Assembly: GCF_014190935.1 (NCBI RefSeq)
Contig: NZ_JACHVV010000004.1
Coordinates: forward strand, 310,001-374,000
Direction of reading: 5' to 3'
Length of the DNA stretch: 64,000 nt
DNA from: Chryseomonas sp014190935
GTDB lineage: Bacteria > Pseudomonadota > Gammaproteobacteria > Pseudomonadales > Pseudomonadaceae
Positions 17,038 through 27,015 of this stretch are shown piece after piece (the first letter of the stretch is position 1; every line of letters starts with the position of its first letter). Below the pieces are notes generated by a model. That model did not search any database and was not told where the DNA came from. It was given only the letters and a program-made list of their open reading frames with translations. A program made the translations under genes and the position numbers.

Positions 17038-18135
17038 ATGAACAGAGCTTTCGATCTGCGCAAGGCTGTTGGCACCCTTCGCTCCGCCCTGACCCTGCTG
17101 GTGCTGCTGACCGCCCTGACGGTCCAGGCGGACGACCCACCCACGCCGGTCGAAGGCGACTTCGTCGTGCCGCGCTTCACCTTCCATACCGGCCAGACGC
17201 TCGACAACTTCCGCCTGCACTACCTGACTCTGGGAAAGCGCGGCAATCCTACGGTCCTGGTGCTGCACGGCACCGGGCAGCAGGCGGCGGCGATGCTGAG
17301 CACGGATGTCGGCGGCCAGTTGTTCGGCCCGGGCCAGCCGCTGGATGCGAACAGGTTCTTCATCGTGATTCCGGATGCGATCGGCACGGGGAGTTCGACC
17401 AAGCCGTCGGATGGCCTGCGCGCCGCCTTTCCCCACTACAACTACGCCGACATGGTGCAGGCGCAATACCTGCTGCTCACTAAAGGACTGGGGATAGAGC
17501 ACCTGCGGCTGATCATCGGCAATTCGATGGGGGGCATGCAGACCTGGCTGTGGGGCGGCCTGCACCCCGGCTTCGCCGATGGCCTGGTGCCCATGGCGGC
17601 GCAGCCGACCGAGATGGCCGGCCGCAACTGGATCATGAGGCGCATGCTGGTGGAGTCCATCAGGCAGGACCCGGCCTGGAACCAGGGCAATTACCAGACT
17701 CAGCCGCCGTCCCTGCGCCTGGCCAAGACGATGTTCGAATTCGCCACCAGTGGCGGCACCCTGAACTACCAGGAGATCGCCGGCACCCATGCCCAGGCGG
17801 ATGCGCTGGTCGACAAGCGCCTGGCGGCTTCGGTGGCCGTCGACGCCAATGACTTCATCTACCAGTGGGAGTCCTCGGCCGACTACAACGCCGAGCCGGG
17901 ACTGAGCAAGATCAAGGTGCCGGTGCTGGCCATCAACGCGGCGGACGACGAGCGCAATCCACCCGAGACCGGCCTCATGCAGGCGGCGCTCGAGCAGGTG
18001 CCGAGCGCCCGCTACCTGCTGATCCCGGGCAGCGCCGACACGCGCGGGCACGGCACCACCGGGCTGGCCAGGCTCTATGCGGCGGAGCTGGCGCAATTCG
18101 TCGAAAAGCTGCCCAGCGCCCCTGCCGGGCGTTAG
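17038..18135 (+). CDS. Exported alpha/beta hydrolase, homoserine acetyltransferase-like
   Basis: A 365-residue protein with a signal peptide (cleavage after LTVQA near 31), then an alpha/beta hydrolase domain of the MetX/homoserine O-acetyltransferase-like group. It has GNSMGGMQTW as the nucleophile elbow, INAADDERNP with the acid and RGHGTTG with the histidine. The export signal makes a methionine-pathway role unlikely; a periplasmic esterase or lactone hydrolase is more plausible. An alternative upstream start would add an arginine-rich tail with no merit. Confidence 0.83.
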   Translation: MNRAFDLRKAVGTLRSALTLLVLLTALTVQADDPPTPVEGDFVVPRFTFHTGQTLDNFRLHYLTLGKRGNPTVLVLHGTGQQAAAMLSTDVGGQLFGPGQPLDANRFFIVIPDAIGTGSSTKPSDGLRAAFPHYNYADMVQAQYLLLTKGLGIEHLRLIIGNSMGGMQTWLWGGLHPGFADGLVPMAAQPTEMAGRNWIMRRMLVESIRQDPAWNQGNYQTQPPSLRLAKTMFEFATSGGTLNYQEIAGTHAQADALVDKRLAASVAVDANDFIYQWESSADYNAEPGLSKIKVPVLAINAADDERNPPETGLMQAALEQVPSARYLLIPGSADTRGHGTTGLARLYAAELAQFVEKLPSAPAGR

Positions 18136-18144
18136 GAACCTGGC

Positions 18145-18645
18145 CTAGAGCGGGGTCGTTTCTTCCTGGTAGATCCGCAGCCCGCGCGCCTGGTAGTTGG
18201 CCAGGGCCGCCGGGTGATCCAGGGTGCAGGTGTGCACCCAGACGCGCTCGGTGCCGGGCCACTCCCAGGCGGAACGGAGGGCGTGACTTAGTAGCGGACC
18301 GCCGAAGCCCAGGCCCATGAAGGCATTGGTGAGGCCGAAGTAACGGATCTCGACGTTGCGACCATCCGGGCGGTACAGCTCGTAGTAACCGGCGATGGCG
18401 CCGCGGTGATAGGCGACCCAGGTGCGGTGTCCTTCCTGCTCCACCAGCGCGCGCCATTGGGCGTCGCTCCAGCCGCTGAGATCGCTCCAGTCCCAGGCCT
18501 GGCCGACCAGGGCATAAAGAAAGCGGTTGAGTTCGGGTTGCGGCACCTCGCACTCGACGATCTGCAGATCGGGCCGCTGTGGCTTCTCGTGCAACTCGGT
18601 CGAGGCCGTCATTTCGAGGTAGAAGGTGGTGCAGGTCCGGTCCAT
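18145..18645 (-). CDS. GNAT-family N-acetyltransferase
   Basis: A 166-residue GNAT acetyltransferase. The acetyl-CoA loop is FMGLGFGGPLLSHAL (near 113-127), followed by the usual C-terminal strand pair VWVHTCTLDHPAALANYQA and a YxxRG-like end. The ATG at 18645 is chosen because GGGAG lies nine bases upstream. Substrate unknown. It converges on the exported hydrolase with a 9-bp gap and is divergent from the carboxymuconolactone decarboxylase-family gene. Confidence 0.85.
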   Translation of the reverse strand: MDRTCTTFYLEMTASTELHEKPQRPDLQIVECEVPQPELNRFLYALVGQAWDWSDLSGWSDAQWRALVEQEGHRTWVAYHRGAIAGYYELYRPDGRNVEIRYFGLTNAFMGLGFGGPLLSHALRSAWEWPGTERVWVHTCTLDHPAALANYQARGLRIYQEETTPL

Positions 18646-18824
18646 CGCCAAGACTCCCTGGAAAAGGTCAGCACCGATTGTGACCAGAGCGGCGGGGGTG
18701 ATGCCAGTCTGAATGCGACGCTTGGCGAGGCTGCGCGAGTGCAGCACCGCGACCTTGCCCCGGGGCCTGAGGTGGTATTGGATGAACCAACTGAGCTGTT
18801 CGCCATCTTTTGAGGATCACCACC

Positions 18825-19385
18825 ATGCCCATCTCGTCGCGGCTGACGCCCCTGTCCGACCAGAACACCACGCCCGAGCAGCAGCGGGTGCTGGACGAGA
18901 TCCTCAGCGGCCCGCGGGGCAATCTCGACGGCCCCTTCCTGGCCTGGGCGCACAGCCCGGCGCTGGCCGATCACGCCCAGCGGCTGGGCGCCTTCTGCCG
19001 CTATGGCACCCGGCTGGAATTGCGCCTCACGGAGTTGGCGATCCTCACCACCGCGGCCTGGTGGCGTTCCCAGGCGGAGTGGCAGATCCATGAGCCCATC
19101 GCCCGCCAGGCGGGGTTGACGGATCAGGTGATCGAGGCGCTCCGGCAGGGCACCGTGCCGGTCTTCGCGACAGCCGAGGAGGCCTGCGTGTATGCCATTG
19201 GCGTGGCGCTCTACGACACCCGGCGGATTCCCTCAGACCTTTATCAGCAGGGGGTGGCACTGTTCGGCGAAGCCGGGATGATCGAACTGGTGGGCGTCTA
19301 TGGCTACTACAGCCTGGTCGCCATGACCCTCAATGCCTTCGCGGTGGATCGGGGCGGCGACACGCCCCGCCCCTTCGCCGAGTGA
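18825..19385 (+). CDS. Carboxymuconolactone decarboxylase-family protein
   Basis: A 186-residue all-helical protein of the CMD/AhpD-like family, with the ELRLTELAILTTAAWWRSQA segment followed by EWQIHEP, where family members have the conserved Glu and His. No CxxC pair is present, which argues against an AhpD-like peroxidase cofactor and for a gamma-carboxymuconolactone decarboxylase-like enzyme of unknown substrate. The ATG at 18825 has GAGG ten bases upstream. Confidence 0.83.
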   Translation: MPISSRLTPLSDQNTTPEQQRVLDEILSGPRGNLDGPFLAWAHSPALADHAQRLGAFCRYGTRLELRLTELAILTTAAWWRSQAEWQIHEPIARQAGLTDQVIEALRQGTVPVFATAEEACVYAIGVALYDTRRIPSDLYQQGVALFGEAGMIELVGVYGYYSLVAMTLNAFAVDRGGDTPRPFAE

Positions 19386-19398
19386 GGCCGACTCGCCG

Positions 19399-20568
19399 CT
19401 AGCCGGCAACCGCCGCACCGCTGGCCCGACCGCGCCAGGCCAGGACCAGGGCCATCGCCAGGCCCAGGGCAGCCATCCCAGCGCCGGCCAGGGAGATCGC
19501 CGGATAGCCGAGACCGGCGTCGATCACCGCACCGCCCAGGGCCGCGCCGAGGGCATTGCCCAGGTTGAAGGCGCCGATATTGACCGCCGAGGCCAGGTTG
19601 GGGGCGTCCTTGGCGGCTTCCATCACGCGCATCTGCAGCGGCGGCACCAGGGCGAAGCTGGCGATGCCCCAGATGAGGATGGCCACGGCGGCCGCCAGCG
19701 GCCAGCGCATCAGCACGCTGAAGGCCAGCAGCACCACGATGAGCACGCCCAGGGAGGCGATGAGGGTGCGGTCGATGGAGCGGTCCGCGGCCTTGCCGCC
19801 CCAGAGATTGCCCAGGGTCAGGCCGACGCCGAACAAGACCAGCATGGCAGTGATGAAGGCCGTGGAGCCATGGGTCTCGCGGGCGAGGATCGGCGCGATG
19901 TAGGTGAAGACTGTGAACATGGCACCGGAACCGACCACGGTCAGCCCCAGGGCGGCCAGCACCGGCGGGCGACCCAGCACGCGGATTTCGGCCAGCACGC
20001 CATCGCTCGCGGGCAGGGCCACGTTGGGCAGGGCGAACCAGAGCGCGGCCATGGTCAGCAGGCCGAGTCCGGCGATGCCCCAGAAGGCCTGGCGCCAGCC
20101 GAGCAATTCGCCGAACCAGGTGGCCAGCGGCACCCCGCCGATGGTCGCCAGGGTCAGCCCCATGAACATGGCGGCGACCGCCCCGGCGCGCTTGTCCGGC
20201 GCGACCACGCTGGCCGCCACCAGGGCGCCGACGCCAAAGAAGGCGCCATGGTTGAGCGAGGTCACCACCCGGGCGATCAGCAGGCTGGTGTAGTCGGTGG
20301 CCAGCGCCGACATCAGATTGCCCAGGGTGAAGATGGCCATCAGGCCGATCAGCAGATGACGGCGCGGAATGCGGCCGGTGGTCAGGGTCATCAGCGGTGC
20401 GCCGATCAGCACGCCCAGGGCATAGGCGCTGATCAGGAGGCCCGCCGCGGGAATGGACACGCCGAGATCGGCGGCGATACCGGGCAGCATGCCCATCGGC
20501 GCGAATTCGGTAACGCCGATGCCGAAGGCACCGGTGGCCAGGGCTAGCAGGGGTGGATTGATACGCAT
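19399..20568 (-). CDS. MFS efflux transporter, AraJ/YdhP-like
   Basis: A 389-residue twelve-helix major facilitator of the DHA1 arabinose-efflux-like group. It starts with the typical ALATGAFGIGVTEFAPMG first helix and has a cytoplasmic loop GRIPRRHLL between helices 2 and 3. Likely a drug or metabolite exporter. It is divergent from a LysR gene with a 96-bp gap, the usual arrangement for a LysR-controlled exporter. Its stop lies 13 bp from the convergent CMD-family gene. Confidence 0.9.
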   Translation of the reverse strand: MRINPPLLALATGAFGIGVTEFAPMGMLPGIAADLGVSIPAAGLLISAYALGVLIGAPLMTLTTGRIPRRHLLIGLMAIFTLGNLMSALATDYTSLLIARVVTSLNHGAFFGVGALVAASVVAPDKRAGAVAAMFMGLTLATIGGVPLATWFGELLGWRQAFWGIAGLGLLTMAALWFALPNVALPASDGVLAEIRVLGRPPVLAALGLTVVGSGAMFTVFTYIAPILARETHGSTAFITAMLVLFGVGLTLGNLWGGKAADRSIDRTLIASLGVLIVVLLAFSVLMRWPLAAAVAILIWGIASFALVPPLQMRVMEAAKDAPNLASAVNIGAFNLGNALGAALGGAVIDAGLGYPAISLAGAGMAALGLAMALVLAWRGRASGAAVAG

Positions 20569-20664
20569 GGGAAAGGGTCCTTATCTATGCCGTGAATGCT
20601 AAGCTCCCGCGTCAAGTGCCGGTAGATGGCGGTTTTGGCATGCACCTTTGCCCTGGAGTCACAA

Positions 20665-21558
<894 letters not shown>

Positions 21559-21563
21559 CGCCC

Positions 21564-22544
21564 TCAGGCGAAGCGCCCGTCCCGCTTGAAACGCTCCGTA
21601 GCCTCGATCAGGGCACTGGTGGTGCCGGACTCGGTGGGCGCGTGGCCGGCGTCGTTGACGATCTTGAGCACCGAGCCGGGCCAGGCCTTGTGCAGCCGGT
21701 AGGCGGAGTTCGGCGTGGCGATCATGTCGTGACCGCCCTGGACCAGGTAGCAGGGCAGCTGGCGGATGCGCGCCAGGCCCTGGATCAACTGGTCTTCTTC
21801 GAGAAACAGCTGGTGCTTGAAGTACCAGGCGTCGAGCACGGCCATGCCCAGCGTGGTCTGCTCGTCGGCGGCCTGGGCTTCCACGCCTTCCGGATCATGA
21901 CGCAGCAGGGAGCAGCTGGCCGAATAACGTACCCAGGCCCGGGCGGCCTCCAGGCGCGCCTGCGGGTCTGCGCCGAGCAGACGTTCGAGGTAGGCGTCCA
22001 GGGCGGCATCGCGCCGGTCTTCCGGAATCCAGCTGACGAAATCCTCGTAGGCGCGAGGAAAAAAGCGGCGCATGCCGTGCAGATACCAGTGCACCTCGTC
22101 GGCGGTGCCGAGAAAGATGCCACGCAGCAGGAAACCCAGGCAGTGCTCGGGATGGGCCTCGCCATAGGCCAGCGCCAGGGTGGTGCCCCAGGAGCCGGCG
22201 GTGAGCAGCCAGCGCTCGATGCCCAGGTGCTCGCGCAACCGTTCGAGGTCATCGATGAGGTGCTGGGTGGTGTTGTCGCGGGTCTCGGCCAGGGGGGTGG
22301 ATCTCAGGGCGCCGCGCTGATCGAACAGCACGATGCGGTAGTGGTCCGGATCCCAGAAGCGCCTCTTGCTCGGCTCGGCCCCCTCGCCCGGTCCACCGTG
22401 CAGGTAGACCACCGGCACGCCCTGGGGATTGCCGCATTCCTCCCAGTACAGTTCGTGCAACGCGCTCACCCGCAGCCGACCGCTGCGGTTGGGCTGCTCG
22501 ATTTCCGGAAAGAGCTGGTAGGTGACGGCGCAGGGTGCATCCAT
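21564..22544 (-). CDS. Prolyl aminopeptidase (proline iminopeptidase) family
   Basis: A 326-residue S33-family peptidase with the oxyanion motif HGGPGEG, nucleophile AGSWGTTLAL (Ser near 117), and the acid/histidine pair near QGGHDMI and DAGHAPTE. The family would remove N-terminal proline from peptides in the cytoplasm. The usual DQRGCGRS loop is DQRGALRS here and the elbow is AGSWGT instead of GGSWGS, so this is a divergent member, and specificity may be altered. Confidence 0.85.
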   Translation of the reverse strand: MDAPCAVTYQLFPEIEQPNRSGRLRVSALHELYWEECGNPQGVPVVYLHGGPGEGAEPSKRRFWDPDHYRIVLFDQRGALRSTPLAETRDNTTQHLIDDLERLREHLGIERWLLTAGSWGTTLALAYGEAHPEHCLGFLLRGIFLGTADEVHWYLHGMRRFFPRAYEDFVSWIPEDRRDAALDAYLERLLGADPQARLEAARAWVRYSASCSLLRHDPEGVEAQAADEQTTLGMAVLDAWYFKHQLFLEEDQLIQGLARIRQLPCYLVQGGHDMIATPNSAYRLHKAWPGSVLKIVNDAGHAPTESGTTSALIEATERFKRDGRFA

Positions 22545-22917
22545 GGTGGTTTCTCAGGCGGGCTTCGAGATAGCTTGAGCCGACACCGGCCGCCCAGGTT
22601 CCAGTCGAAGCGGCGCCCGGAAGCGGCGGCAAGCCGTATCCGCACCGGGCTGCACGCGCAGCGCCGGTGGGCTTGCGGGGCTCAAGGCGGGCACTCCGAG
22701 AAAACCCGTTGCGCAGCGCCAGCGGCGCGGCCCGTTGGTCGGAACGGGACTGCCGCGAGCCCTGGGGAACTCCGACCGGCATCCCCGCCCTAATCCCCCA
22801 CGCCTGCTTCCATGGCGCCCCTTCGCTGACTCGAAACGTTGCATTCGTTCGCTTCGCTGGCCTGAGGGCGCCCGGTTCGCCGTTCCCTCTCGTGTCTTGC
22901 CAGGATCCCGCTCTGCC
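22545..22917. other. Gap without a recognised gene
   Basis: These 373 bp separate the divergent prolyl aminopeptidase and sugar porter genes and must hold both promoters. The sequence is very GC-rich with scattered short inverted repeats around GCGCAGCGCC. I see no palindromic A-D repeats, no convincing operator and no supported small gene. Confidence 0.5.
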
Positions 22918-24330
22918 ATGTCCGCTTCCGCTTCCACCCCCGTCGACCCCGACCAGAAGGCCTCGGCCCGCCGGTTGATCTTCATCACCGTACTGGTCGC
23001 CACCATGGGCGCCCTGGCCTTCGGCTACGACACCGGCATCATCGCCGGCGCCCTGCCCTTCATGACCCTGCCACCCGACCAGGGCGGCCTAGGCCTCAAC
23101 GCCTACACCGAGGGGCTGGTCACCGCCGCCCTGATCGTCGGCGCGGCCTTCGGTTCGCTGGCGGCGGGTTATCTCGCCGATCGCTACGGCCGCCGCACCA
23201 CCCTGCGCCTGCTGTCGATTCTCTTCGTCGTCGGCGCCCTGGGCACCGCGGTGGCGCCCTCGGTGGAGCTGATGGTGGTCGCGCGCTTCGTGCTCGGCCT
23301 GGCGGTGGGCGGCGGTTCGGCCACGGTACCGGTGTTCATCGCCGAGATCGCCGGCCCCAAGCGCCGCGGGCGCCTGGTGAGTCGCAACGAGCTGATGATC
23401 GTCAGCGGCCAGCTGCTGGCCTATGTGCTCAGCGCCCTGCTCGCCTGGCTGGTGCACGACAACGGCATCTGGCGCTACATGCTGGCCATCGCCATGGTGC
23501 CGGGGATCCTGCTGTTCGCCGGCACCTTCCTCTTGCCCACCTCGCCGCGCTGGCTGGCGGCCAAGGGCCGGATCGACGAAGCCGAAGCCGTGCTGGAACG
23601 CCTGCGCGACACCCCCGAGGAGGTGCAGCGCGAAGTCGAGGAGATGCGCGAGAGCGAGGAACAGGCCAGGCATCGCCCTCCATTGCGCGAACTGCTCGCC
23701 CAGGGCTGGGTGGTCAAGTTGCTTCTGCTGGGCATCGGCCTGGGCTTCGTCGCCCAGTTCACCGGGGTCAACGCCTTCATGTACTACACGCCGATCATCC
23801 TCAAGAGCACCGGCATGGGCACCAGCGCGGCCCTGACCGCCACCATCGGCAACGGCGTGGTCTCGGTGATCGCCACCCTGCTCGGCATCTGGGCCATCGG
23901 TCGCGCCGGACGCCGCACCCTGCTGCTGATCGGCCTGGTGATCGTGGTCGTCGCGCAACTGGCGCTGGGCAGCGTGTTGTTGTGGCTGCCGCAGAACCTC
24001 ACCCAGAGCTACCTGGCGCTCGCCTGCATCCTAGTGTTCCTGCTGTTCATGCAGATGTGCATCGCGCCGGTCTACTGGCTGCTGATGTCCGAGCTGTTTC
24101 CCAACCAGGTCCGTGGCCTGCTGACCGGGGTGGCGGTGGCCGTGCAGTGGCTGTGCAACGCCACCGTGGCCTTCAGCTTTCCGGTGGCCCTGGAAGCCAT
24201 CGGCAACTACACCTTCTATGGTTTCGCCGCCATCAATCTGGGCTCGTTGTTGTTCGTCTATTTCTGCCTGCCGGAGACCCGCGGCAAGTCCCTGGAAGAA
24301 ATCGAACGCCATCTGAAAAAAGAGTTATAG
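22918..24330 (+). CDS. MFS sugar porter (sugar/H+ symporter)
   Basis: A 470-residue twelve-helix transporter of the sugar porter family. Signatures include GYDTGIIAGAL in helix 1, DRYGRR between helices 2 and 3, PTSPRWL in the middle loop, QFTGVNAFMYY in helix 7 and PETRGKSLEEIE at the end, matching GalP/XylE/YwtG-type proton symporters. The substrate (hexose, pentose or polyol) cannot be told. It is not near a sugar catabolic operon; the fucose operon is 15 kb away and no fucose-specific link is visible. The start at 22918 places MSASAST before helix 1, with AGGAT 13 bases upstream. Confidence 0.92.
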   Translation: MSASASTPVDPDQKASARRLIFITVLVATMGALAFGYDTGIIAGALPFMTLPPDQGGLGLNAYTEGLVTAALIVGAAFGSLAAGYLADRYGRRTTLRLLSILFVVGALGTAVAPSVELMVVARFVLGLAVGGGSATVPVFIAEIAGPKRRGRLVSRNELMIVSGQLLAYVLSALLAWLVHDNGIWRYMLAIAMVPGILLFAGTFLLPTSPRWLAAKGRIDEAEAVLERLRDTPEEVQREVEEMRESEEQARHRPPLRELLAQGWVVKLLLLGIGLGFVAQFTGVNAFMYYTPIILKSTGMGTSAALTATIGNGVVSVIATLLGIWAIGRAGRRTLLLIGLVIVVVAQLALGSVLLWLPQNLTQSYLALACILVFLLFMQMCIAPVYWLLMSELFPNQVRGLLTGVAVAVQWLCNATVAFSFPVALEAIGNYTFYGFAAINLGSLLFVYFCLPETRGKSLEEIERHLKKEL

Positions 24331-24484
24331 CGGGTCTTTAGCCGACCGATCGGCGATTTTCCGACTTGCTGCGGACCAAATGGAATAATTTCTCATCCCG
24401 TATCAAGTCGGACTTTTCCGGGCCGATGCAGAGTGAAGGCATGTCGCCGTCACTCTTCGCGCCAGGGCGCGACCGGGGCTTTCG

Positions 24485-26428
24485 ATGAACATCAAGCAGA
24501 AACTCACCTCGCTTTTCGCGGTAACCGCCTGCCTCCCGGTGATCCTGGTGGCGGGCGTGGTCATCATGAACGTGCGCAGTCAGGCGACCGGCGATTTCCT
24601 CGACGGCAGCGGGCGCGAAATCCGCCAGATCGATCGCAACATCCAGCAGTTCTTCTCCGGCATCCAGCAGAACGTCGACTTCCTCGCCAAGGAACCGAAC
24701 ATCCTCACCCTGGAAGGCCTGAAGAACTACAGCGGCGCCGACGCCGCCCAGTTGCCGCAGCCGGAAGCCGGCCAGCAGGCGCTGGCCTATTTCACCCGCT
24801 TCGCCAAGACCCACCCCACCACCGCCTACCTGTCGGTCGGCCTGGCCGATGGCGGCTACGTCAGCTGGCCGGACGACGCCAAGCTGGCCAACTACGACCC
24901 GCGCGTGCGTCCCTGGTACCAGGCGGCCATGAACAATCCGGGCAAGGTGGTGCGCACCCCGGCCTACTACTGGGCGACCGACGACGTCTCGCTGATGGGC
25001 GTGGTACGGACCATGGAAGACGCCAGCGGCAAGGTCCGCGGCGTGGTGGGCCTGGACATCTCGCTCAAGCAGCTCACCGACCTGGTCAAGAGCATCACCC
25101 TGGGTCAGAGCGGCTATCTGCTGCTGGTGGAAGACAACGGCAACGTGCTGGTCGACCCGCGCGACCCCAAGCACAACTTCAAGCAGCTCAAGGAGCTGGG
25201 CGATGCCTACCAGACCCTCAGCGGCATCCAGAGCGGGCTGGGTGAGGTCAATCTCAACGGCACCGACTACATGGTCAACGTCTATCAGGCCAAGGACCTC
25301 GGCTGGAAATTCATCGGCCTGATCGAGCGCAGCGAAGTCATGGGCAAGGCCACCGCCCTGACCTGGCAGATCGCCGGCATCACCGCGGTGCTGGCGCTGC
25401 TGTTCGCCGTGCTCGGCGCCGCCTTTGCCGGCATGATCGTGCGGCCGATCCGTGGCGTCTCCGCGGGCCTCGAATCCATCGCCCAGGGCGAAGGCGATCT
25501 GACCAAGAGCCTGAACGTGCAGGGCAAGGACGAAACCGCCGCCCTGGCGGGCTGGTTCAACCAGTTCCTCGCCAGTATCCGCCAGCTGGTGCAACGCATC
25601 GGCCAGGCCTCCAACGACCTGCAGCAGGCCTCGCAGACCACCACCCAGGCGGCGGCCAGCATGAACGAAGTCGCCGGTCGCCAGCGCGAAGCCGTGGAGC
25701 TGGTCTCCACCGCCTTCAACGAGATGGTCGCCACCTCCAACGAGGTCGCGCGTTCCTGCAGCCAGGCCGCGGCCTCCGCCGACGCCGGTCATCACAAGGT
25801 GCAGGAAGGCTACGGCCAGATCGAGAAGGCCACCGGCAACGTCAACCAGCTCAGCGGCAGCCTGGCCCAGTCGGCCGAGGCCATGGCCGTGCTGGAACAG
25901 GACAGCCACAACATCAACACCATCCTCGACACCATCCGCGGCATCGCCGAGCAGACCAACCTGCTGGCGCTCAACGCCGCCATCGAAGCGGCGCGGGCCG
26001 GCGAGCAGGGGCGTGGCTTCGCCGTGGTGGCCGACGAGGTGCGGGCCCTGGCCAAGCGCACCGCCGACTCCACCGGCGAGATCGACGGCCTGCTCGGCAG
26101 CCTGGCGCGGCGCACCCAGGAGGTCACCCGCCAGATCGAGACCAGCCTGGAGCTGTCGCAGACCAGCGTGACCTCCATCAGCGAGGCGCGGGGCAGCTTC
26201 GAAGGCATCCGCCAGTCGGTGGACGAGATCCGCGACCAGGCGCTGCAGATCGCCGCGGCGGCCGAGGAACAGCACCAGGTGGCCGAGGACATCAACCGCC
26301 ACATCGCCCAGATCCATGACGACGCCCAGCAGGTGGAAGGCCTGGCCCAGTCCACCACCCGCGACTCCTCGCGCCTGTCGCAGCTGTCGGGCGAACTGGA
26401 TGGCCTGGTGCGACGCTTCCGCGCCTGA
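24485..26428 (+). CDS. Methyl-accepting chemotaxis protein, dCACHE, amino-acid-sensor type
   Basis: A 647-residue chemoreceptor: membrane helix 1 (about 8-30), periplasmic double CACHE domain (about 35-280), membrane helix 2 (about 295-318), HAMP, and a cytoplasmic signalling domain with the hairpin tip around AEQTNLLALNAAIEAARAGE. The membrane-distal pocket has Tyr137, Arg142, Trp144, Tyr145 and Asp191 (DPRVRPWYQAA and GLDIS), matching the amino-acid-binding signature known from PctA/PctB/PctC-type receptors. It therefore probably detects amino acids or related amines. No CheBRW genes are beside it. A terminator follows 20 bp after the stop. Confidence 0.93.
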   Translation: MNIKQKLTSLFAVTACLPVILVAGVVIMNVRSQATGDFLDGSGREIRQIDRNIQQFFSGIQQNVDFLAKEPNILTLEGLKNYSGADAAQLPQPEAGQQALAYFTRFAKTHPTTAYLSVGLADGGYVSWPDDAKLANYDPRVRPWYQAAMNNPGKVVRTPAYYWATDDVSLMGVVRTMEDASGKVRGVVGLDISLKQLTDLVKSITLGQSGYLLLVEDNGNVLVDPRDPKHNFKQLKELGDAYQTLSGIQSGLGEVNLNGTDYMVNVYQAKDLGWKFIGLIERSEVMGKATALTWQIAGITAVLALLFAVLGAAFAGMIVRPIRGVSAGLESIAQGEGDLTKSLNVQGKDETAALAGWFNQFLASIRQLVQRIGQASNDLQQASQTTTQAAASMNEVAGRQREAVELVSTAFNEMVATSNEVARSCSQAAASADAGHHKVQEGYGQIEKATGNVNQLSGSLAQSAEAMAVLEQDSHNINTILDTIRGIAEQTNLLALNAAIEAARAGEQGRGFAVVADEVRALAKRTADSTGEIDGLLGSLARRTQEVTRQIETSLELSQTSVTSISEARGSFEGIRQSVDEIRDQALQIAAAAEEQHQVAEDINRHIAQIHDDAQQVEGLAQSTTRDSSRLSQLSGELDGLVRRFRA

Positions 26429-26449
26429 TGGAGGCCTCGCGCTAGCAGA

Positions 26450-26481
26450 AGCCCCGCGGGTGATCCCGGCGGGGCTTTTTT
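26450..26481 (+). terminator. Rho-independent terminator after the chemoreceptor
   Basis: AGCCCCGC and GCGGGGCT arms around GGGTGATCCCG, followed by six T residues. It sits 22 bp after the chemoreceptor stop. Confidence 0.85.
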
Positions 26482-26715
26482 ATTGGCCGGGCGTTCGGTC
26501 GCGCGTGGATAAGGCTGCGCCGTTATCCACCCTACGGACGTTGAACATCCCCGCTACGCCAGACAGCCCCCTCTCCCCCTGGGAGAGGGGTGGGGTGAGG
26601 GTGCCTAGAGCAAAACCGTAACGTGGAAAACGGCGCAGCCTTTTCCACTGCCGGATCGAATACCCCGCTGGGCTTCGCTGCGCTCAACCCAACCTACGAC
26701 GCTGGCGCTAGCAGA

Positions 26716-26747
26716 AGCCCCGCGGGTGATCCCGGCGGGGCTTTTTC
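26716..26747 (+). terminator. Duplicated copy of the same terminator
   Basis: The identical stem-loop with a five-T tract, carried in the second copy of the 266-bp duplication. It has no gene of its own directly upstream and would act as a back-up terminator. Confidence 0.8.
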
Positions 26748-26973
26748 ATTGGGCGGGCGTTCGGTAGCGCGTGGATAAGGCTGCGCCGTTATCCACCCTA
26801 CGGACGTTGAACATCCCCGCTACGCCAGACAGCCCCCTCTCCCCCTGGTAGAGGGTTGGGGTGAGGGTGCCTTGAGCGAGACTGTAGCGTGGAAAACGGC
26901 GCAGCCTTTTCCACTGCCGGATCGAACACTCCGTTGGGCTTCGCTGCGCTCAACCCAACCTACGACGAGGCCC

Positions 26974-27006
26974 CGTAGGTTGGGTTGAGCACAGCGAAGC
27001 CCAACA
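26974..27006. repeat. Single B-type palindromic repeat
   Basis: A B unit (CGTAGGTTGG ... GCCCAAC) in direct orientation, eight bases after the inverted B at the end of the tandem duplication, so the two can pair as one large hairpin. It lies ten bases beyond the 3' end of the dehydrogenase gene on the minus strand. Confidence 0.75.
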
Positions 27007-27015
27007 GCCCTCCCC

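Larger units (their letters stand above)
26441..26972. repeat. 266-bp tandem duplication carrying a terminator and palindromic repeats
   Basis: Copy 1 starts at 26441 and copy 2 at 26707; offsets stay at exactly 266 bp along their length and most positions are identical. Each copy holds, in order, a rho-independent terminator hairpin, an inverted C unit (26503 and 26769), an inverted A unit (26567 and 26833), a C/D hybrid hairpin GTGGAAAACGGCGCAGCC with its TTTTCCAC arm (26622 and 26888) and an inverted B unit (26667 and 26933). Scattered substitutions show the duplication is not brand new. No gene lies within. Confidence 0.9.

Noticed and set aside
20626..20664. Upstream ATG for the LysR gene
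   Set aside because: The downstream GTG has a better ribosome site and gives normal LysR N-terminal spacing.
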